From positions 4,402,001 to 4,466,000 of the forward strand of contig CM065653.1 in NCBI GenBank assembly GCA_033220425.1: a stretch of DNA of 64,000 bases. Direction: 5' to 3'. The stretch is from Lepraria neglecta (taxonomy: Eukaryota > Ascomycota > Lecanoromycetes > Lecanorales > Stereocaulaceae). How positions within the stretch are numbered: the first letter of the stretch is position 1; every line of letters starts with the position of its first letter. The notes below the pieces were generated by a model. That model had not been told where the DNA came from. It made no database searches and saw nothing but the letters and a program-made list of their open reading frames with translations. The position numbers and the translations under genes were made by a program. Positions 12,280 through 27,700 of this stretch are shown piece after piece.

Positions 12280-12476
12280 TATAATAGAAACCTATAGTAA
12301 TATAAAATTAAATATAGTAGTAGGTTTATACTAAGACTAATTCTCGAGGAGTCTATAAGAGAGGGGGGACGAAAACCCCCTATTAAATAATAGGCGCACA
12401 GGACTCGTAGCGCTAACACACGCCAAGCGTACTGTAGTCGCGAGCCAACCAAGACTTTACGAAGCCTTCTATTACA
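12280..12476 (-). repeat. LTR of family C, right copy
   Basis: 197 bp, homologous to 3358-3554, ending CTATTACA. For the minus-strand element it is the 5' LTR, consistent with a gag-like region beginning just inside it near 12193. The following bases (GCGCA) do not match those before the left LTR. Confidence 0.7.
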
Positions 12477-12555
12477 GCGCAGGTCGTAAGTAGTATAACA
12501 ATATAGGAGTACCCGGTATATAAAGGAGCAAGGGAAGTTAGGAAGGGAAATAGGA

Positions 12556-13021
12556 TGTTATGATCAGGAAAACATGATTAGGGATGCGCCCAAGGGGCGT
12601 AGCGCCCGTCATGGTTCGAGTCGACGAATCGATATCCGACTCGGACAAGACCCTGAAGGCTTGGCAGGCTAAGCGATGATAGTAATAATAGTAGTGCGAT
12701 CAATACGATTAAGAATGATGATAGTAATGATAGCAGTGCGATCAATGCGATCAGGAGCGCTTGGCATGGATTTCGTATATCTATATATGCGGAGCACTGC
12801 TTACCACTTGGAGCATCGTGCTTAACTTCTGTTTACATCTAGTACTTTACTATATACGATAGATCTCTTAGGCTAGGCACTAAATATATATCATTTGATC
12901 ATATACCAGACCCGCTTAGTATTATATTGAAGCCTACTTTACCTCTTATATAGTAATACCGCTATCCCTATTAAGAATCAATCCGTAAACGGACCGTCAG
13001 TACGCGACACGGTTTGTAATA
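12556..13021 (+). repeat. 5' LTR of B1
   Basis: 466 bp, starting TGTTATGATCAGG and ending with a RIP form of GTAACA, followed directly by the element body at CTTTGAGCACCC. The unaltered-looking left half retains CG-rich stretches such as CGTAGCGCCCGTCATGG. Confidence 0.8.
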
Positions 13022-15249
13022 CTTTGAGCACCCTTAAGGATAAGTACTATACTAAGAGACCCTAGGGTACCTACCCTAAGCTCCTCAGGAGGAGGAAGCG
13101 GATAGAGACGCCCTACTATTAACGAAGGACTTAGTAGGTATATCAAGATAGCCTAGCCCGACTTATACTATAGAGAAAGAGACAAGCTCGAGGGATAGCT
13201 ATCCTAGGTATTACTTTACTTAAATTTTCAAGGAGACCTTATACCTATATAATAATATCCTACCTTTACTATTACTTACTTATATAGAAGAGCCTAAAAG
13301 TAGGTTAATCTATTCCTAAAGAAGTATATAGAAGATAACGACGAAGACGGCGAAATAAAACTATAGATAGAGAGTATAGCTATATTTAGACTCGAAATCT
13401 ACTATATATTCGGTCCGTCGAATAAAGTCAATATATTAATATAAACTATCTAGTATATAACCTAGAAGAAATCTATATCGGAGTATTTAACTTAATTTTA
13501 GTAGTATATAGTAAAGATAGACTAGGATAATTATATATTAATAACTATATACCGAAGAGGTCTTAAGGATAATATTAAAGACGAGCTTATAAGATTAGGG
13601 ATTATTATTAATACTCTTAATAAGTTAATTAAAGAAGTAATTAAAATTAATAATAAGCTATTTAAGAGGACTATAGAGAAAAGGTATAATAGAGGAGTCG
13701 GCGGAATAGAACGCTCAAGATTTTTCGCTAAATTAAAGAGCTATCGCCTAGGATATAAGGAATACGACCCTTACGGATATATACCTATAGAACTAGACTT
13801 TACGGAGAAGAAAGGAAAGTAAGCCTTTAGAGGGCCTATAAGGGGTAAGAAGCAGTAAGGGGGCAGAAAGAAAATACTTACGTGTTATAGCTATAGCAAA
13901 CCGGGCTACTTCGCTAGAGATTACAAGTCGAAAAATATAGTATATTAACCGTAGCTAAATATACTAGAGAAAGTATATACCTAGGACGATATAGACGGCA
14001 CGCCTAAGGAGATTCTACTAGTATAGGATAAAGTCGAAGAAGATATTAGTTCCTAGTATAATAGGATAATATAAGAAGAACTCGATAAAGAATCTGAAAA
14101 CGGCGATAACGATTTCATAAGGAAATTTAATACGTGTATTAGGGAACGCTATAAAGATAACCTAAATACTAAAGGCGGTAGTAAGACTTAAGAAGAAGAA
14201 TCTAAGTAGGATTAGGATAAGAGTAATATAGATCTAGAGTAGGAGGAAGCCCTTAGTATATTAGAAGCTGAGTAGGAAGAAGTATAACTACCAGGGAAAG
14301 CGATACCTAAAACTACTATATCTAAGGAAAAGAAGAGAGAAAACTCTAAGGAACCAAAATAAAAGGAAACCTTAAAGGACTATCGGATAGATCGGAACTA
14401 CTATAGTCACAAAAGTATACTATAGGAAGAATATATATCGCTTTATTGCGTATAGTATAGTATACCGAGGAATATAGCTAGGGGACTAACAGGGGTACTA
14501 CCCTGCGGGTATAACTTTTATAACTACTACCAAGAAGATGAATACCTATAGCACCTCGTAACGAAAAGAATTTACTAGTTCTTCCTAGGATATAGTAAGA
14601 AATAGTTAGAAAAGCTTAGAAAAGACTTAAACTATAACCTATACTCTAAGAACTATAACTAGCTAGAATAGTATACTTACTTATATAATAACTATAAGAA
14701 ATATATATAGTCGAAGTCGGAAGCTAGATTCCTACTCCTATAAGCGGGAAAAGAGTAATCCCTTATAGCAGGGGTAGCTATAAGGAGATTAATATATTAA
14801 CCCCCTAAATAATATCTATATTCTATATAATACGATATATATATAAAGATACCGGTAATTATTAATAGATAGCGGACCGTTGTAATAATAGATTCTAGAG
14901 CTACTAGAAACTTTATCTTACGAGACTTGGTATAAATAACTAGAATACTAACTTAGAAGAAGTTATAGTAGTATAACCTTTAGATAGCTAATAGGTTAAT
15001 ACTATTAATAGGAAAGGTAGACGAAGAGATACTTTTATTACCTATTATAATTCAGCGCTACTATAAGGAGATTACCTTTAACGTCGTTAGGATAGCTACT
15101 TATTATATAATTTTAGGAATACCTTAGTTAAAGAAGTATAACCTAATAATCGATTAGGCTCGAGGAGTACTCAAGATAGATTAATCCGGTAATATTACCA
15201 GGATTATACCTATATATTAGCAGCGTTTAATAGTAGATAAGAAGTCGAA

Positions 15250-15661
15250 TGTTAGAACCATTAGTTCTAACAGAACTATCCTGTAGGACGAGGTACTATA
15301 GATAGGACTAGCAGCTGAAGCGATGAGCGCAACGAGCGACGTGCGCTTATAGCGCTCAAGAATGATAAGCGTAATGAGCGCCGTACGCTTATAGCGCTTA
15401 TAGGTTGTTTGGCAGGATTTCCTATATCTATATATACGGGGCTCTATCTACTATTTGGAACAGTATATTCAACTTGGTTAATCTTCCTAGTACTCCTTAT
15501 ACTATACTTTACTAGTTATCAATATAGAATATATTAGTTACCTATAACGACAAAGACTACCATTCTACCTAAGTAACTCCTCTCCTACAGAAGCATAAGA
15601 TAGACACTACCTATACGCGGCTATTGTACCATTAGGTATACTACCGCCGTAGGTTATAACA
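15250..15661 (+). repeat. 5' LTR of A1
   Basis: 412 bp, TGTTAGAACC to a RIP form of GTAACA; same length as 21379-21790. It contains a CTATATCTATATATACGG core, likely the promoter region by analogy with other LTRs. Confidence 0.9.
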
Positions 15662-18600
15662 CTTTGAATACCCTAAGGGATAAGTTCTTTAATAACTTTA
15701 GGCAGAAACCCTACCCTAAGTACCTTAACGGTTACTAGCTAGAGATACTATACTATAGACGAAGGATCTGGAAAAAGGATTAAGGTTATAGTACTAGACC
15801 TATACTATAGAGATAGGGATAAGCTTAAGCCATAGCTTACGCAAGTATAACTATACCTTTTATTCCAGGGAGACTTGCTCCTAGTAACTAGATATACTAC
15901 CTTCGCCATATTATACCTACAAGGACAGGCCTAAAAGTAGGTTAAACCTTTCCTAAAGAAGTATATAGAAGATAATAACGAAGACGGCGACGTTAAGTTA
16001 TAGATAGAAAGTATACTAAAGTTTATAGTTAAAATCCGCCGTATATTCGGACCTTCTAACAAGGTAAATATAGTAATATATATCATCTAATATATAAAGC
16101 AGAAGAAGTTAGTATTAGAGTTCTTAACTTAGTTTCAAATATATACTACTAAAATAGGCTAGGATAATAATACGCTGATAATAATATATTATTATAGCCT
16201 TAAAGATAATATTAAAGATAAGCTTATAAGATTCGGAGGAGTAATTAATACTCTAGATAGACTTATTAAAAATGCGATCGAGATTAATAATAAGTTATTT
16301 AAATAATCTATAGAGAAATAGTATAACGGAGGAGTCAGCGGAACCCGAAATAAAGGATTCTTCTTAAAGACGAAGAATTATCGATAAGACTATAGGGAAT
16401 ATAATACTTACTATAGTATAGTACTAATAGAGATTAACTTTATATAGATAGGAAAGAAGAAAGGAAACTTTAGAGGGAAAAAGCAGTATAGGGGAAAGAA
16501 AGTAATTACTTACTATAGCTATAGTAAACTGGGCTATATAGCTAGAGACTATAGGTCGAAGAATATAGTATATTAACTACAGATTAATATAATAGAAGGA
16601 GGACCTCTAGATAATAAGGAAGACTCCGAAGAAATATAGTAACCCTACAATAAAGAAGGATTCGGTTAGGATTCGGAAGATAATACCTTTAAATTAGAAT
16701 TTAATAAAGAAGTATAGAGGTATTACTATAGGGATAGTAATAGATCTTAATAATATAAGACGGATCAGGAACAGCGGAAAGCTAGTCTAGAGAGACCAGT
16801 ATTAATACCCGAACCTAGATCTACTATATCCTAAGTAGAAGGAAAATTACTAGAAGATAAAGAACCTTAATCGGATAAAGATAAATATAAACTCTTTAAT
16901 AAAATTAAAGGAAAAGTACGAGGTATATTAAGAGAGTAATTATCTATAAAACCCGGATAGGAAGAACCTATACAAGACTATTAATATAATAGGGAATATT
17001 AATAATATAGTAAAGTACTATATACTGAATATATATTACCCGATTACTCGGTATATAGGGAAGAAAGAGGCCGTTTAGCGAAAGAATATATAGTACCTCT
17101 ATTAAGGAGAACTCCTTATAGAGAGATATAGTAGTATAAGTATAAAGAAGATAGGTACTAGTAGTATCTTGCAAGTAAGAGGAAGTATTACTACTTCCTA
17201 TACTTTATAGAAAAGTAGGAGAAAGAAAGGAATAATTTACTTAAAGTCTTTAAGAACGGAGCTTATAACCAAGTACTATAGTATAGCTATCTATATAACA
17301 AATATATTCCGTATAAGGGGTTAAAGGAAGTATATAGATTCCTACCATTATAGGGAAAAGAGTAATCCCTTATACTATAGAGAAGTATAAGGAGATTAAT
17401 ACATTATTCCCTAAATAATAATTATATTCCGCGCAGTATTATACTTATATTATTATACTAGTAAATATTAATAGGCAGCGGACTATAGCGATAATAGACA
17501 GTAGGGCTATAGGAAATTTTATCTTAAGGAACTTGGTAGACTTAAGTAGTCTACTAACCCGAAAGAAAAAATTATCCTATAAGCTACGCCTGGCTAATAG
17601 GTTAGTATTCTTAATAGGAAAGGTAGAGGAAGAGATATACTCCCTACTAGTAATAATTTAGTAATACTATAAGGAGATTATATTCGATATAGTTAGGATA
17701 GCTACTTATAATATTATTTTAGGAATACCTTAGTTAAATAAATATAACCTAGAAATTAACTAGAAGATAAAAGTACTTAAATTCGGACGATCTAGAGATA
17801 TTACTAGTATTAGACCTATTAGTTAATAGTAGATAATAATAGATAAGAGGAAGAACCGAAGACTGGTTAAAGTATATATTACTTTATTCTTAAATAGTAA
17901 AAGCGACTTCTAAGAGAGAAGGCTTAACTCCTTAGTTACTAGTAAAGGTTAGTAGAATACTAAAGAGAGAGCTATTAAAGGGAAAGACGAACCTTCTATA
18001 ATCCCTTAGGAATATAAATAGTAGGTATACCTATTCGAGGAAGAGACGAGTATAAAAGTATTACCTAGGTACTAACTATAGGATTATAAGATCGAACTCG
18101 AACCTAGTAAGATACTAATATTTAGACCTATCTATATATTATCGGAAAAGGAACTTACTATACTTCGTAGGTATATCGATAAGAACCTTAAGAAAGGATT
18201 TATTCGGGAATCCAAATTACTAGTAGGTTATCTAATCCTCTTCGCGCCGAAGAAGGATAGAAGCTTAAGACTATATATCGACTATTGAAAGTTGAACGAT
18301 ATTACTATCAAGAATTATTACCCTTTACTAAATATTAGCGAGCTATAGGACCGGCTTAGTAAGGTAAAGATATTTACGAAACTAGACCTTAGGGGCGTAT
18401 ATAATCTAATCTGGATAAAAGAAGGTAAAGAATAGAAAACTGCCTTCTAGACTAGATATAGCTACTATAAGTACCTAGTAATACCGTTTAGACTCACTAA
18501 CGTACTAGTAACCTGCTAAGTACTTATTAATAATATTGTATAAGTATATTTAGATCGAATAATAATAGTATACCTTAACAATATCTTAATCTACTCTAAG

Positions 18601-21378
18601 AACAAGGAAGAATATATTAAGTATATACAGGATATTATAGAATACCTATTACAAGCGAAACTTCTCCTTAAACTAGAAAAGTGCGAATTTTATAGGGACT
18701 CTATTAAGTTCCTAGGATTTATAGTTAGTATAAAAGGTATTAGTATAAGCCTAGAAAAAATCAAAGCTATAGCGGAATAGCCTATACTATAGGACGTCAA
18801 AGCAGTATAAAGTTTCTTAGGATTTACTAACTTTAATAGAAAGTTTATTAAAGGCTACTTAAAGAAAGTACTTCTACTTATAGATATTACTAAGAAGGAT
18901 ATCGGATTTATATAGGGATAAGAATAATAAAAGTCGTTTAATATATTAAAAAAAGTATATACGGATCTACTAGTACTCTATACCTTTCAAGCTAATAAAC
19001 CGGCTCGTATTAAGATAGATACCTCGGATCTCGTAATAGGAGTATATCTTTGTTAAATAAAGGACTAAAAGTAGTACCTAGTTACCTACTTTTCACGAAA
19101 GATATTAGTAGTAGAATAAAACTATAATATATACGACAAAGAACTACTTGCCGTAGTATATATACTTTAGAATTAGAGAGTATATATAGAAAGCTACTCG
19201 GACCTAACTATCTTTACGGATTATAAGAATCTTCTTAACTTTATAACGACGAAAGAGCTAAATAGAAGATAAGTTAGATAGTTAGAACTACTTAGATAAT
19301 ACAAGTTCAAAATAACCTATACCCTAGGGAAAGACAATAGTCAAGCAGATACGCTTAGTAGGCGATCGGACCATATAGAAGAAAAGAACGTTATAGAACG
19401 ACTAATCCTAAAATAAGAAGCCGATAGATCATTAGTACCACATCAGGTATTAGTAATAACCCTTTATATATTAGGACCTAATACGACTAATAAAATCGTA
19501 AAGGCCTATAATAACGATACATTCGCAACAAAGCTAAGATAGGATTAACTAGATTTAGTATTACTTAAATATTAGGATAAAACTTACTTGCCTAATATAT
19601 ATATTAAAGAAGTAATCAGGGATTACCACGATGACCCTTTATAAGGTCACCCTAGAGTATCTAAAACTATAGAACTCCTAGGACGAGGATACGTAGTACC
19701 GAAACTTCGGACACGCGTTAAACAATATATTAAAGAATATATTCAATACCAGTAGAACAAGTCTACGAGACACGCCAAGTACAGGCAAATATAGTTTACT
19801 CCTGTACTAGAATCACTATAGGATAATATCATAATAGACTTTATAGTCAAGCTACTACCCTTGAAGGACCTAGCTACGTAGGACACCTTCGATTTAATTA
19901 TAGTTATTATTAATAAGCTTACGAAGTATATAATTATAATACTATTCAAAGAAATATACAAAGCGGATTAGTTAGCCTTTATACTACTCGATAATCTAAT
20001 AAGGGATTATAGTATACCTAAGTCGATAATATCCGATAGAGACAAGTTATTTACTTCTAACTATTAGAGAACGCTAATCGCGATAATTAGAACTAAACTT
20101 TGGATATTAATAGTATACTATCTATAAACTAATAGATAAACGGAATATATAAACTAAATAATAGAAGTATACCTAAGATACTATATGAACCTAAAACAAG
20201 ATAACTAGGTTTTACTACTTCTAATAGTATAACTAGTATATAATAATAAGAGGTCGGGTATAATAAACCTAACCCTATTCTTCGCCAACTATAGAAAGAA
20301 TATAAATATATTCCTATAACCTAGAGAGGGACCTAATATAGAAGGAGCCTTAGTTAAGGTAGAGGAGCTAAAAGATTTATATAAGGATATATAAAGAATA
20401 ATTAAAAGTTTAAATAATAGGTTAAAGGAACGGGTTAATAGTAAAAGAAAGAATATTCCTTAGCTTAAAGAGGGGAATAAAGTATACCTCCTAATAAAAA
20501 ATATAAAGATAATAAGACTAAGTAAGAAACTAGATTATATCAAGGTTAGACTATTCTTGATTAAGAAGGTAAAGAGGGCCGTTAACTATAAACTCGAGCT
20601 TCTACCTGACGCCAAGGTATATCTAGTATTCTATATCTTACTTCTAGAGCCAGTAGACTCTAATATACTACTCTAAGAAACGTTTTATTATAATATTAAG
20701 GAAGAAATAGAGTATAAGGTCGAGAGGATCCTAGATAGAAGGAATTAGTTCTATCTAGTTAAATAGAAAGGGTATAACAAAACGGAAAGTACCTAGGAAC
20801 CTCTTAGGAACCTTGCGGGGAATTATAGGGAATACCTATAAGAGTTTTATCGGAGACAAGAGAAGACTAGTCAAAGCTCTCGGGGCCCTCTAGGCTAGGG
20901 GGGAGGTTAAACTACTTAGAGCCGACATTAAATATTAGACCGTCAGGAGTATCGGAAGGAAGATCTTTATCCTTCTCTAATTCCTCTATATTCTATAACT
21001 CGCGCTTAACCAACTTTTTCTCTTTATCCTAGACTCGATCGAATTATAATTAGAGGCGTATAAGTTTCGCCTGCGTTTCTTTTATTTCTAACCAAGTATT
21101 ATCGTATACTTTCTTAATATAATATATCTTATTAACGGATATAACTAGGTTATACTTCTTGCCTATAGTAATATAGTTAGAATAATAGTCTAAACGAACG
21201 CCTACTAAGTACTACTTATTACCCTTCGTATAAAGAGTATAAGGATATATTATAAATCTAGATAGTTTACCGGAAAGCTCTTTATAACGGATAAGGGGAT
21301 CTTTAGAATAGATATTTTAACAGGGAGGCATAAAGGATAGATAGTTTCTCAGGACGAGAAATCTAGAAGGGGGGCTAG

Positions 21379-21790
21379 TATTAGAACCATTGGTTCTAAC
21401 AGGACTGTTCTATAGGACGAGGTACTATAGATAGGACTAGTAGCTGAAGCGATGAGCGCAACGAGCGATATACGCTTATAGCGCTCAAGAATGATAAGCG
21501 CAATGAGCGCCGTGCGCTTATAGCGCTTATAGGTTATTTGGCAGGATTTCCTATATCTATATATACGGGGCTCTGCCCACTGTTTGGAACAGTGTGTTCA
21601 ACTTGGTTAATCTTCCTGGTACTCCTTGCACTATACTTTACTAGTTATCAACATAGAACGTATTAGTTACCTATAACGACGAAGACTGCCATTCTACCTG
21701 AGTAACTCCTCTCCCACAGAAGCATAAGATAGACACTACCTATACGCGACTATCGCACCATTAGGTATACCACCGCCGTGGGTCGTAACA
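21379..21790 (+). repeat. 3' LTR of A1
   Basis: 412 bp ending GGGTCGTAACA, immediately followed by TCGAA. It is less TA-rich than the 5' LTR. Confidence 0.9.
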
Positions 21791-24700
21791 TCGAACCGGA
21801 GACCGGTCGAGGTATATATTACCTTAGCTTCGTATAAGGACGGTACTAAGAGGTAGTCTAACTCTATAGTTACTAGTAAAGGTTAGCGGGATAATAAAGT
21901 AAGAGTTAAGGGAGGAACTAATATACTCTCTATCCCTTAGGAATATAATAGATAGGTATATTTATTCGAGGAAGAGACGAATATAGAAGTATTACCTAGG
22001 TACTAGCTATAGGATTATAAGATCGAACTCGAACCTAGTAAGTAGCTAATATTTAGACCTATTTACGTATTATTAGAAAAGGAACTTAAGGTACTTCGCA
22101 GATATATTAATAAGAACCTTAAAAAGGGATTTATTCGAGAATCCAAATTACTAGTAGATTACCCGATCCTCTTTATACTAAAGAAGGATAGAAGCTTAAG
22201 GCTATATATCGACTATCGAAAGTTAAACGATATTACTATTAAAAACAGATATCTATTACTAAATATAGGGGAGCTATAGGATTAGCTCGGTAAAGCAAGG
22301 ATATTTACTAAACTGGATCTTAGAGGCGTATATAACTTAATTTGGATAAAAGAAGACGAAGAATAGAAAACTACCTTCCGAACGAGATATAGCTATTATA
22401 AGTATCTAGTAATACTATTTAGACTTACTAACGTACTAGTAACCTGCTAAGCACTTATTAATAACGTTATATAAGTATATTTAGATTGAATAGAGATAGC
22501 GTACCTTGATAATATACTAATTTATTCTAAGAACAAGAAAGAATATATAGAGTATATATAGGATATCCTTAGATGCCTATCGCAAGCGAAACTTCTTCTT
22601 AAACTAGAAAAGTACGAATTTTATTAATAGTTAGTAGAATTTCTAGGATTTATAGTTAGTATAGAAGGTATTAGTATAAGCCTAGAAAAGATTAAAGCTA
22701 TAGTAGAATAGCCTACGCTATAGGACGTTAAAGTAGTATAAAGCTTCTTAGGATTCGCTAACTTTAATAGGAAGTTTATCGAGGGCTACTTAAAGAAAGT
22801 ACTACCTCTAATAGATATTATAAAGAAGGATATTATATTTATATAGGGGAAAGACTAATAGAAATCATTTAATATATTAAAGAAAGTATATATAGATCTA
22901 CTAGTACTCTATACCTTTTAGGCTAACGAACCGGCCCGTATCGAAATAGATACCTCGGATCTTATAATTAGAGTATATCTATATTAAATAAAAGACTAAA
23001 AGTAGTATCTAGTTACCTACTATTTAAGGAAGATATTAGTAGTAGAATAGAACTATAATATATACGATAAGGAACTACTTATCGTAGTTTATATATTATA
23101 GAACTAGTAAATATACGCAGAGAGTAACTCGGATCTAACTATCTTTATAGATTATAAGAATCTTCTTAACTTTATAATAATAAAAGAGTTAAATAGAAGA
23201 TAAGTTCGATAGTTAGAACTATTAGGTTAATATAAATTCAAGATAACCTATACCCTAGGAAATAATAATAGTTAAGCGGATACCCTTAGTAGGCAATCGG
23301 ACTATATAGAAGGAAAGAATATCACGGAATAACTAATCCTAAAGGAAGAAGCGGACGGATCACTAGTACTATACCAGGTATTAGCTATAACCCTTTATAT
23401 ATTAGGACCTGATATAACTAACAAGATCGTAAAGGTCTATAATGATAATATATTCGTAATAAACCTACGGAAGGATTAATAGGATTTAGTATTACTTAAA
23501 TACCAGGATAAAACCTACTTGCCTAATATATACATTAAAGAAGTAATCAGGGATTACTATAATAACCCTTTACAAGGTTACCTAGGAGTATCTAAGACTA
23601 TAGAACTCCTAGGACGAGGATACGCAGCGCCGAAACTTCGGACGCGCGTTAAATAGTATATTAAAGAATATATATAGTATTAGTATAATAAGGCGGTACG
23701 ATACGCCAAGTATAGATAAATATAGTTTACTCCTATACTAGAGTTACTATAGGATAATATTATAATAGACTTTATAGTTAAACTACTACCTTTAAAAGAT
23801 CTAGCTATATAGGATACCTTCGATTCGATTATCTTTCTTCTAATAATAGATTATAAGGAAATTCGGAGCAATTCCGCACTTACAGCCAATTAGATTAGCC
23901 CTATATTCTATATTCCCTCTCTCGGCTAGCGCCTTTAACTACTAAAACTTGAATTCGTATTATAACTTCTTCGCACTACTTCCCCACGCTATATACATTA
24001 TATAATATTAAGATAATTTCATATGTTTTGGAGTTAATCATTAGCTTGCTTGCGCATCAAGAATTTTTAGAATCGGCCTATTTACATAATAGTTATAAGT
24101 AAAAGAAGCGTTTTCGCTATATTTTACAGGAAGCGCGAGCTTAGTAGTAAATACTAAGTATTAAGCTTAGTATTTACCTTCTCCTCCAAATAAACTAGGT
24201 AACTTATATATATATAGCGCTATTACCTCTTATCCCTATTTAATAGCCCTAGAGACGTAAGATATCTTTAGTCTTCGTGATAGTATTTATAACCAGCGTA
24301 CTATTACGCGTTAGCGGCGCTAGACGCCTTCTTTTACGGTATATATTAATACCCCTACCTCGCGTCCAAACCGTTAAAAGCGTCAGAATTCGTCTACCGC
24401 TCTTACAGATATTATAGAGAATATAGTCAACCGTAGAATAACTAATCGGGGAAGAGGGAAACGCGCCAGGACCGCTCAGAGCGCTAGGAACCTCGATATT
24501 ACTACTATAAGTTAGCAGGCAGAAATACAAAATATATAGAGGAGGTAGATCATTCGACCGTAGTAGCAGAACGCCTATCTACGGCCTCGCCCTACCCAAT
24601 TAGGTATCTAATATATTATCCAAGTGGTCGTATCGCCCCGCAATCTAGAGGATTCAAGCCTATCTAAGTACTAAGATTCTTCTTCTAAAGAGGAAGCACT

Positions 24701-27700
24701 ACCGCTAGAACCGCGATATTATCTGCGTACGCGCCGACTATATACCTAGTAGGCGCAGGAGAATAGCGAGGAATGTATACTACGTCAGCGGCGTCGCCGT
24801 TGACTATATCAGCGCCGTAATACTATAGATAAGGGTAGCAGAACTTTACCTAGTACGTATCTAAGTACTCGGCTACCGTAAGTATATATCGATCTTCTAG
24901 AACACGTTATACTACCGTAGTTCTTTAATCTAATTAATAAATGTCCTTATTACTATACCTTCTCTTTCGAGGGTAAGCGTCTTTCTACTAAATAGTAGTA
25001 GTACTATTAGAACGGTATAATTGATATCTAGGTACCTAACTTACCTGGCTTCGAGTTCCTTAAACGACTACCCGAAGGTAACCCTAAGTATCGATTTCTC
25101 GCGCTAAACAAGCTGTTTTATAAGGTAGAATACATATTGGATAGTCAGGACAGTATCCCGGACCCTTATTAGCCAGGGCAGTATAAGATAAAACGGACTA
25201 CCCGTAGTACTACGTTTATTAAGAGGGTCTTAAACTATAATAATCTGCTTTCTTTTACCAGTAAGGGCGTAGATAAGATAGATTACCGGGTTAGGCGGAC
25301 TATATACAAGATCTAAGGGGGGATATATTACGCTATTAGTCCATTTTTGCCTGAAGAAGGCGTTACCGAGAGATATACCTAGTACTACTTTATCAACAAT
25401 AGCTAGGATTAAGTAGATACCTGTATAATATATACTGGGCAGGTTAAAAGATCTATTAATACGGATATAGTACTTCTTCTTCAGCGACTTCTTTAAGATA
25501 TTAACCTCTATATATAGAGCTTTAAGACTTGCCGGGAACGCTTATTAGATAATAAGGTAAGTTACCCTCTGTAGACTATAAACGTCTATATTATATAATA
25601 CGACCCTAGGTATACTAATCGCGGTATATATAACCGCCCTATATCTAGTAAGGTGGCCTATATTATAATTACTCCTCTAGACGGCGCGAAGGGATATATT
25701 ATACGAGATATTCATATTAAAGTCAAGGGTGGGGGCCTTATAAGGGTATCTGAATAGTACTTATCCTATATAGCCCTGCGGTATATCCTACCTTTCCCTT
25801 ATAGGGAATAGAGCTAGTATAATACTCTGCCGCTACGGGGATATAATAGGCTCCCGGAAGGATATCTCTTCGCTACCCGCAGGTTAAATATAAGGCAGGG
25901 AACTACTCAGCACTACGGTATATATTAGGACCCTGACTGGCCTGAGAATAGCGATAAGGAGGAAGAGCCGGAAAGAGATAGAGCTGCTCCGAGAGGTCGT
26001 AGAGGGTCTATACGGGTCACGAGGAGTTAGATCTATCGCTATTGGCTATAGGTAAGCCTATTCTATAGCTTTTAAACGTCTGCCCTTATATTAGTAAAAT
26101 TATATTTTCCAGTACTTTATATCTTTATATAGGATATTACGATCTTCTATTATTTTTCTTCTAAGAAGCGCCGCCCCCCTCCTATACTATATTAGTAATA
26201 CCCCTATAAGCGCTGGAAATATAGCGCTTGATAGTAGTAGCTATAGATATCGCCGTCGATAGTTACGGAAGATATATATTAGCTAATACAAGTGAGCTAG
26301 ATATAGAGAAGAATTTCGTTCTAAATATAATTTATATAGAACTATTAATATATTACTTAAAATAGTACCAAAATGATCGACGACTAGTAAATTTATATTA
26401 TATTTTTTATATTTTTGAGTTTTTAAAACCAAATTTCTCTATAGGGCAGACCTCGCAAAATTTAATATTTTGAAGAATTCTTCTACTAATACCATAATAG
26501 TACCGCAAGGGTAGATTCTCTCGATTACTCTGTTCCGAGTATCTCCTTAGTTACTTTATTACTAATACTTATACTACTATCGAATAGAATAACCTGAATT
26601 AGTATATTAAGTATTAGTATAAAATTCGGGTACTTAGCTATAAAGGCTTAATCGATCGACTATACGAGGATCTAGATCTAGGGCTCGGCGATCTCGGCAG
26701 CAAGGTCACTATTCTGCTATCTAGTATAGCTAGTAGCTCTAGAGCTATAAAGGTAGATATAGAGGACGCTTTAACAGTAGTACGGTATCGAGGCAATCCT
26801 GCCTTCTTTATAACTTTTATATATAACCCGAACTAGGCTAATATCCGCCGTTTAATTTAACCCGGTTTATCGACAACAGAGGTTTATAATATATAGGTAC
26901 GGGTTTTTAATATAAAGCTCAGGGAGCTTCTTAAGGATCTTTTCGAGAGATATATCTTAGGTATCTATATTAGTTATTACTATATAGTTAAATTTTAAAA
27001 GCGAGGTCTACCGTATACCTATATCCTTCTTATTATTTATGAGGAGGATAAAATTAGATACGTCTCCTAGATCGATAATACTATATAGGCCGTTATTCCT
27101 AATAAGACGAAGGACCTAGTACTCTATAAGTTAGTAACTACTTATATAATCTATCGCTGTTACTTAGCCTCCGATATCTACTAGGATAAAGAGAAGAACT
27201 AGTACTCTAAATTCTTCCCTAAGGATATTTATAATAAGTTATCGTTCGATCCTGAGGGAGTATACCTATATTATCGACGCCCGTATATAGAGCCTACTCC
27301 GGAGGGCTATACTAACCAATAGGTTGTTCCCTATAACCCCTGGCTTCTGAAGAAGTACCGTACTTATCTAAATATTAAGATCTACGCCTCCGTTAAGTCT
27401 ATATTTTACTTATTTAAGTATATCTATAAGGGTCTAGACTAGGCAAATATTTCGGTTACTCGATCAATAACGGTGCCTTAGGGGAACCCTGTACCGCCGG
27501 GGTAGTAACGGCTAGAGCCTCTATTAGTTAATAAGGTTATCGAATTCTATAAAAGTCGCTAGATAGGAAGCTCCGAGGCTTACTAGAAGATCTTTAGGTT
27601 TAGTATAGGGGGGATTAAGCCTTATATTAAACGGCTACAGATTTATTTGCCTAAGGAGTAGCAGATTAGCGTCGATCTAGATAGGGAGACTACTAAGACT

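Larger units (their letters stand above)
3358..12476 (-). mobile_element. Decayed Gypsy-type LTR element, family C
   Basis: The span is bounded by two related 197-bp repeats that begin TGTAATAG (RIP form TATAATAG) and end CTATTACA or CTATTATA. A purine-rich tract lies left of the right copy. On the minus strand, a gag-like reading region starts near 12193 and runs to about 11200, and an integrase zinc-binding-like region (pattern NDPLVGYF...ELLRRKFF) lies at about 10650-10450. Most of pol is not recognisable, so this looks like an internally deleted fossil with many breaks. It has been invaded by the chromodomain Gypsy at 3749-10074 and a solo LTR at 10730-11163. The bases flanking the two LTRs do not match as a target duplication, so one end has probably been rearranged. 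Confidence 0.6.
15250..21790 (+). mobile_element. Gypsy retrotransposon A1, full length
   Basis: 6541 bp between two 412-bp LTRs, flanked by target duplication TCGAA (15245-15249 and 21791-21795), inserted in B1 just after its protease region. Parts on the plus strand: gag about 15700-16570 with zinc-knuckle remnant near 16520, protease about 17420-17740, reverse transcriptase about 18100-18850 (PFRLTN region near 18485, active-site region near 18575), RNase H about 18940-19370, integrase about 19600-20420, chromodomain about 20745-20840 (KGYN...STWEPLRNLAG type). It is a fossil with many breaks, most of RIP type. Ty3/Gypsy chromovirus clade by domain order. Confidence 0.9.

Noticed and set aside
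3358-12476. Family C LTRs as the true ends of the chromodomain Gypsy element
   Set aside because: The 226-bp LTRs at 3749 and 9849 have a matching CTACC duplication, and the coding direction is opposite to family C.
24249-24530. Minus-strand open frame of 93 codons in the Helitron 5' region
   Set aside because: It is opposite the RepHel N-terminal part, has no recognisable features, and RIP-altered DNA gives chance frames.
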